DNA of 9,783 bases from an uncultured Ruminococcus sp. (lineage in GTDB: Bacteria > Bacillota > Clostridia > Oscillospirales > CAG-272): NCBI GenBank assembly GCA_902773455.1, contig CACYEW010000271.1, forward strand, positions 1 to 9,783, in the 5' to 3' direction. The notes below the pieces were generated by a model. It was not told where the DNA came from, did not search any database, and saw only the letters and a program-made list of their open reading frames with translations. Positions 6,334-9,783 of the stretch are shown piece by piece. The position numbers and the translations under genes were made by a program. Each line of letters opens with the position of its first letter. Positions within the stretch are counted from its first letter, which is position 1.

Positions 6334-7714
6334 CGTATGGGGCAGCTTTAATATCCTCGCGGTTCTGCTGATAAGTCTGCTTATCGCAAACATACTTCGC
6401 CGCTCCATACCTTTTTTGAGAAAATCGCTCATACCTACTTCCGTGCTCGCAGGCGCCCTCCTTATGATCACGGAGGGCGTATACAAGGCGATAACCGGCG
6501 ACGTCATATTCGATACGGCTTTTTTCGGCGGCAGCGTTACGGCTTCGCTTGAAATAATAACTTACCACTGCCTCGCGCTCGGCTTCATCGCCTCCGCTTT
6601 CAAGCCGTCCAAAGGCAAACTGACGAAAAAACGCATGTCCGAGATCTTCAATACCGGCGTCACGACGGTATCGACGTATCTTATTCAGGGGATATCCGGT
6701 CTTTTGATATCTCTTATCGCGGCGTACGCCGTGCCGGGCTTTTTCTCCGGCGCGGGGATACTTCTGCCGTTCGGTTACGGTCAGGGCACGGGGCAGGCGC
6801 TCAACTACGGCGGGATATTCGAAGCCGATTTCGGATTTGAAGGCGGCAAGAGCTTCGGTCTGACTATCGCCGCGCTCGGTTTTCTCTGCGCGAGCATAGG
6901 CGGCGTCGTATATCTGAACGTATTGAAGAAGCTGGGGAGGATCAGGATCCGCAGTAATGAAAACAAAACCGACAACGCGGAAACGCAGTCGGAAGGCGAC
7001 GCGACGATGCATGAAAGCATCGACAAGCTCACCATACAGGTCGCTCTCATAGCGTTCGCTTATCTTATCACGTATCTCGTTATGTCGGGACTCGGCGCTC
7101 TCTTGCCGGGAATGAAATCGGTAATTTTCGGGTTCAACTTTCTGATCGGCGTGCTTACCGCCACGCTGATAAAGCTGATAATGAATTTTTTACGCAAAAA
7201 GAAAAAAAAAAAAAAAGAGTACGAAAACAACTTTCTCATGACTCGTACGAGCAACTTCTTTTTCGACCTCATGGTCACCGCGGGCATAGCCGCGATAAGG
7301 CTCGGCGTTCTCAAGAATTACTGGGGCATAATACTCATAATGGGCTTTGCAGGCATGGTGATAACTTATTTTTACAATCACTTTGTCGCCAAAAAACTGT
7401 TTCCGGAATACGCCGACGAGCAGTTTCTCATGATGTACGGGATGCTTACCGGCACGGCGAGCACGGGTATAATACTTTTGCGTGAAGTTGACGGCGAATT
7501 CGCAACGCCCGCGGCTGACAACATGGTATATCAGAATTTCCCCGCCATCGCGTTCGGATTCCCGATGATGCTTCTCGCAACTCTTGCCGGCACGAAGCCC
7601 CTGCTTACAGCCGTTATCCTCGTCGCGTTTTTCGCCGTGATGAACGTGATATTATTCAGAAGCAGAATTTTCAAAAAGAATAAAACAAAGGAGCAGACAA
7701 ATGAGCAGCTTTGA
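6311..7714 (+). CDS. gltS: GltS-like sodium:glutamate symporter (ESS family)
   Basis: This is an integral membrane transporter of the ESS (glutamate:Na+ symporter) family, which imports glutamate with sodium. The protein has 467 residues and two hydrophobic halves. The first half carries a glycine-rich signature G-Y-G-Q-G-T-G-Q-A (155-163); the second carries the matching G-M-L-T-G-T-A-S-T-G (377-386) followed by L-L-R-E-V-D, both at positions typical of GltS re-entrant loops. A polar stretch (about 206-238) joins the halves. The first signature has Gln where GltS of Proteobacteria usually shows H-G-T-A, so the substrate may be a related anion rather than glutamate. Residues 296-302 are seven lysines encoded by a tract that includes 15 uninterrupted A's, in a cytosolic-looking loop. 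The gene overlaps the acyltransferase by 23 nt and the flavin protein by 14 nt. Family assignment is good; substrate and the symbol are tentative. Confidence 0.82.
   Translation: MENFWDFNVWGSFNILAVLLISLLIANILRRSIPFLRKSLIPTSVLAGALLMITEGVYKAITGDVIFDTAFFGGSVTASLEIITYHCLALGFIASAFKPSKGKLTKKRMSEIFNTGVTTVSTYLIQGISGLLISLIAAYAVPGFFSGAGILLPFGYGQGTGQALNYGGIFEADFGFEGGKSFGLTIAALGFLCASIGGVVYLNVLKKLGRIRIRSNENKTDNAETQSEGDATMHESIDKLTIQVALIAFAYLITYLVMSGLGALLPGMKSVIFGFNFLIGVLTATLIKLIMNFLRKKKKKKKEYENNFLMTRTSNFFFDLMVTAGIAAIRLGVLKNYWGIILIMGFAGMVITYFYNHFVAKKLFPEYADEQFLMMYGMLTGTASTGIILLREVDGEFATPAADNMVYQNFPAIAFGFPMMLLATLAGTKPLLTAVILVAFFAVMNVILFRSRIFKKNKTKEQTNEQL
7202..7216 (+). repeat. A15 homopolymer inside the symporter gene
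   Basis: Fifteen consecutive A's follow AAAAAG and encode part of a run of seven lysines. Losing one A would bring TGA at 7239-7241 into frame after 309 residues; gaining one would end the protein at 7483-7485 after 391 residues. Such tracts are prone to replication slippage, transcriptional slippage and sequencing error. Confidence 0.95.
7687..7693 (+). promoter_or_regulatory. Shine-Dalgarno site of the flavin-reductase gene
   Basis: AAAGGAG lies 7 nt before the ATG at 7701 and within the last codons of the symporter gene, so it fixes the 14-nt overlap between the two genes. Confidence 0.8.
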
Positions 7715-8633
7715 AAATTTACGCATAGTCGATAATTTTTATCAGACTTCACTGTTTTTCCCGATGCCGACGGTCATAATCAGCACGCTTTGCGACGACG
7801 GTATGACCTCTCTCGGTCCTTATTCTCTCGTGCAGCCGTATTACGTGGCGGGCAAGGATTATTACGCGATGCTTTTATCCTGCCGCAACTCTTCGAACAC
7901 GGCGCAGAACATACTGAAGAACGGTAAATGCGCGTTGAATTTCATAACGGACGATCCGAAAATGTTCAAGGAAGCGGTCAAGCTTTCGTGGCCGGGCGAC
8001 AAGCCGGAAGAAAAAATGCCGAAATGTAATTTCAGGCGCGAAAAGAGCCTTATCGAAGAAGAGACCGGCGAAAAGCGCCCCGAGGTGCTTACCGACGCGA
8101 TCGAGGTCATAGAATGCACGTGGATGAGAGAGCTCGACGGAGCCGATAAGGATCTGCCCGGTCAGCTGAACGGCTACGAACCGCCGTATCACGATTTCAA
8201 CGGTATAACGAGCAAATTCGGCGCTCATTTCATCCTCCGGGTCGATAAGATACTTATGAAAAAGAAATACAGCGACGCGATAATAAACGGCGTCAGGGCA
8301 AAAGACTTCCCTCCTCTGCCGGTCGACTACGGCTACCGCGACTCCAAAAACTTCTGGTTCCACAGAAAAACGCGTATGAGAGCGGAGCTTTTACAGGTAC
8401 GTCAGGCGACTCTCGAATCGGTCAGATACGCCGCCGACAGAGTCGACGACAAGGTCAAATTCACCGACGAGGCGCTCAAAACCGTTCTCGGCGTACCGAG
8501 AGTGTTTCTGCCGCTCGTGCTGAAGGGCTGCGTGAGCTGGGCGAAGGAAAACAACGTCGAGCTGATAACCGAAGAGCATATGAAGATAATAAACGACAAG
8601 CGAGCAAAAGAAAAAGAGAAAAACAAAAAATGA
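7701..8633 (+). CDS. Flavin-reductase-like FMN-binding protein with C-terminal PCP_red-like domain
   Basis: Residues about 18-190 look like the FMN-binding split-barrel (flavin reductase-like) domain: P-M-P-T-V-I-I-S-T (21-29), an S-L-G-P-Y-S-L-V-Q-P segment (37-46), then C-R-N-S-S-N-T-A-Q-N-I (61-71) and C-A-L-N-F-I (77-82), in the order known for this family. It probably binds FMN and either reduces flavin with NAD(P)H or acts as an uncharacterised flavoprotein. The extra C-terminus (about 252-302) is helical, with F-T-D-E-A-L near its start, V-P (265-266) in the middle, then W-A-K-E-N-N-V and I-T-E-E-H-M. This pattern resembles the small PCP_red domain at the C-terminus of the B subunit of dark protochlorophyllide reductase. 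No photosynthesis gene is nearby. The gene is the last of the three-gene overlapping unit. The flavin domain is fairly sure; the C-terminal similarity is from pattern memory. Confidence 0.8.
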   Translation: MSSFENLRIVDNFYQTSLFFPMPTVIISTLCDDGMTSLGPYSLVQPYYVAGKDYYAMLLSCRNSSNTAQNILKNGKCALNFITDDPKMFKEAVKLSWPGDKPEEKMPKCNFRREKSLIEEETGEKRPEVLTDAIEVIECTWMRELDGADKDLPGQLNGYEPPYHDFNGITSKFGAHFILRVDKILMKKKYSDAIINGVRAKDFPPLPVDYGYRDSKNFWFHRKTRMRAELLQVRQATLESVRYAADRVDDKVKFTDEALKTVLGVPRVFLPLVLKGCVSWAKENNVELITEEHMKIINDKRAKEKEKNKK

Positions 8634-8635
8634 TC

Positions 8636-8661
8636 AAAAGCGTCCCGTGCGGACGCTTTTT
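8636..8661 (+). terminator. Rho-independent terminator after the acyltransferase operon
   Basis: A perfect 10-bp stem, AAAAGCGTCC (8636-8645) with GGACGCTTTT (8651-8660), has a 5-nt loop and ends in five T's (8657-8661). It begins 3 nt after the stop codon of the flavin protein. Confidence 0.82.
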
Positions 8662-8696
8662 GTTAAAATGATTAAGAAGATATTTACTTATAGGTG

Positions 8697-8725
8697 TTTA
8701 CATTCGCGAAAATCTGTGATATAAT
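8697..8725 (+). promoter_or_regulatory. Sigma-70/sigma-A promoter of the amidohydrolase gene
   Basis: TTTACA (8697-8702), a 17-nt spacer and TATAAT (8720-8725), with an extended -10 TGTGA just before. It lies in the 119-nt gap between the terminator of the previous unit and the ATG at 8753, so the amidohydrolase is transcribed independently, with a leader of about 20 nt. Confidence 0.87.
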
Positions 8726-8740
8726 GCAAAAAAAAGATGC

Positions 8741-8744
8741 GGAG
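8741..8744 (+). promoter_or_regulatory. Shine-Dalgarno site of the amidohydrolase gene
   Basis: GGAG lies 8 nt before the ATG at 8753. A nearer ATG at 8745 is out of frame, so the site supports 8753 as the start. Confidence 0.65.
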
Positions 8745-8752
8745 ATGATCGA

Positions 8753-9783
8753 ATGGCATTATTTGAAGTGACCGCTAACGATAAGCGGATCTATGAAGAA
8801 GAATTAAGAGATTTTCTGCCGGATAAAATACTCGACGTGCATACTCACGTCTGGCTCGACTCCCTTACCGAACCTTTGCCGGAGAACGAGGATATGAGGA
8901 TGGTCTTATGGCCTAAGCTCGTCGCCAAAGACAACAGTCTGGAGGATCTTCAGGAGACCTACAGACTCATGTTTCCCGGCAAGGAGGTATCCGCTCTGAT
9001 GTTTACGAGCGAGGTGCACAGTATCGAAAGCGGAAGAAAAAACAACGAATACGTATCGGAATGCTCCAAAAAAAGCGGCTGGCCGGCGCTTTATTACAGT
9101 CACCCGAAGCAGAGCCCCGACGAGGTCGAGGCAATGATACGGCAGGGCGGTTTTCTCGGTATAAAATCGTATCTGAGCCTTTCGCCTTCCTACATACCCG
9201 AGGCGGAAATCAGGATATTCGACTTTTTCCCGAAAGAACAGCTTAAACGTATGGACGAGCTCGGCGCCGCGGTCATGCTCCATATACCGAGAAACGGCAG
9301 ACTGAATGATCCGGTAAATCTCGAACAGATACTTGAGATAAAGGCTGAATTTCCGAATATCCGTCTCATAATCGCCCACGTGGGCCGCGCCTATACTCAC
9401 GGCGACGTCGGCAACGCTTTCACCGACTACCTTTACAAGGCTCCGGACCTTATGTACGATTTTACGGCGAACTGCTGTGAATACGCGATAACCGAGGTCA
9501 TACGCCACGCCGGACCGAAGCGCGTTATGTTCGGCACCGATATGCCGATACTGCGTATGAGAACGCACAGGATAGAAGAAAACGGAACGTATATAAATCT
9601 TATACCGCCGGGACTTTACGGCGACCCGAGCCAGGACAGACATCTGCGCGAGGTAAGCCCGGAGGAAGCCGGAAAGATAACGTTCTTCTGCTACGAGGAG
9701 CTTCTCGCTTTCAAACGCGCCTGCAAGACGCTCGGCTGCACGAAAGAAGACGTTTACGACATGATGTATAAAAACGCAAAAGA
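8753..9783 (+). CDS. Amidohydrolase-2 family metal-dependent hydrolase, 3'-partial
   Basis: This is a TIM-barrel metal-dependent hydrolase or decarboxylase of the amidohydrolase-related family (amidohydrolase 2 group), probably cytoplasmic; the substrate is unknown. The window contains 343 codons plus two bases with no stop. Likely metal and catalytic residues are all present: D-V-H-T-H (H30 and H32) at the first strand, I-K (K138), L-H-I-P (H177), I-I-A-H-V-G-R (H209), and F-G-T-D-M-P with D263, the usual final catalytic Asp. The last residues, a helix then Y-K-N-A-K, match the family's usual C-terminal signature in which an N-A segment comes shortly before the end, so perhaps 10-20 residues are missing. 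It has its own promoter and SD and no coding neighbour in view. Family members include decarboxylases of aromatic acids and various hydrolases, and I cannot choose among them. Confidence 0.85.
   Translation, partial: MALFEVTANDKRIYEEELRDFLPDKILDVHTHVWLDSLTEPLPENEDMRMVLWPKLVAKDNSLEDLQETYRLMFPGKEVSALMFTSEVHSIESGRKNNEYVSECSKKSGWPALYYSHPKQSPDEVEAMIRQGGFLGIKSYLSLSPSYIPEAEIRIFDFFPKEQLKRMDELGAAVMLHIPRNGRLNDPVNLEQILEIKAEFPNIRLIIAHVGRAYTHGDVGNAFTDYLYKAPDLMYDFTANCCEYAITEVIRHAGPKRVMFGTDMPILRMRTHRIEENGTYINLIPPGLYGDPSQDRHLREVSPEEAGKITFFCYEELLAFKRACKTLGCTKEDVYDMMYKNAK

Noticed and set aside
6257..7012. A 251-codon minus-strand frame opposite the symporter gene
   Set aside because: It has a low-complexity Arg/Tyr/Glu composition typical of an antisense shadow, and the plus-strand gene has conserved GltS signatures.
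7239..7241. The symporter as a broken gene
   Set aside because: The frame is open across the A15 tract as given, and both GltS signatures are in the same frame, so the gene is intact in this sequence.
8906..9643. A 245-codon minus-strand frame opposite the amidohydrolase gene
   Set aside because: The plus strand encodes intact metal-binding motifs, a promoter and an SD; the antisense frame has none of these.

Overview
The window holds eight protein genes packed on both strands, with no RNA gene, insertion sequence, CRISPR array or phage remnant that I can see. Base composition is close to balanced, and Ile ATA and Arg AGA/CGC codons are frequent. Most starts have a clear Shine-Dalgarno (SD) sequence, one start is TTG, and three intergenic promoters match the vegetative sigma-70/sigma-A consensus with 17-nt spacers. 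Together this suggests a chromosomal segment of a Clostridia-like Firmicute, probably gut-associated or metagenome-derived. That assignment is inference from style and protein families, not from a marker gene.

Layout. (1) 1-2223, plus strand: an MFS transporter, probably missing its first residues at the window edge, then a PLP-dependent threonine-aldolase-like enzyme 12 nt downstream; a strong hairpin terminator follows at 2235-2277. (2) 2276-4799, minus strand: a two-gene unit of a GT28 diacylglycerol-glycosyltransferase-like (MGDG/UgtP type) protein followed by a membrane GT2 glycosyltransferase. It is read from a consensus promoter at 4921-4949 through a leader of about 115 nt to a TTG start. 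(3) 4800-5106: a 307-nt divergent, T-tract-rich control region with one promoter facing each way and an inverted repeat over the rightward promoter. (4) 5107-8633, plus strand: three overlapping genes encoding a PlsC-type acyltransferase with a C-terminal zinc ribbon and a PH/GRAM-like tail, a GltS-like sodium:glutamate symporter with a 15-A homopolymer inside its coding region, and a flavin-reductase-like protein with a C-terminal domain resembling the PCP_red domain of dark protochlorophyllide reductase. They end at a hairpin terminator (8636-8661). (5) 8753-9783: an amidohydrolase-2 family gene with its own promoter, running off the right edge.

How the genes may work together. The acyltransferase and the two glycosyltransferases flank one divergent promoter region and could form a membrane (glyco)lipid module: acyltransferase to phosphatidate, diacylglycerol, sugar addition by the GT28 enzyme, and further glycosylation or glycan assembly by the GT2 enzyme. 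The symporter and flavin protein are translationally coupled to the acyltransferase but have no obvious shared pathway with it. The MFS and aldolase pair may link amino-acid transport with threonine/glycine metabolism. Most genes belong to known families. The most unusual items are the two domain fusions (acyltransferase-zinc ribbon-PH-like and flavin reductase-PCP_red-like), the A15 tract in the symporter gene, and the divergent control region.
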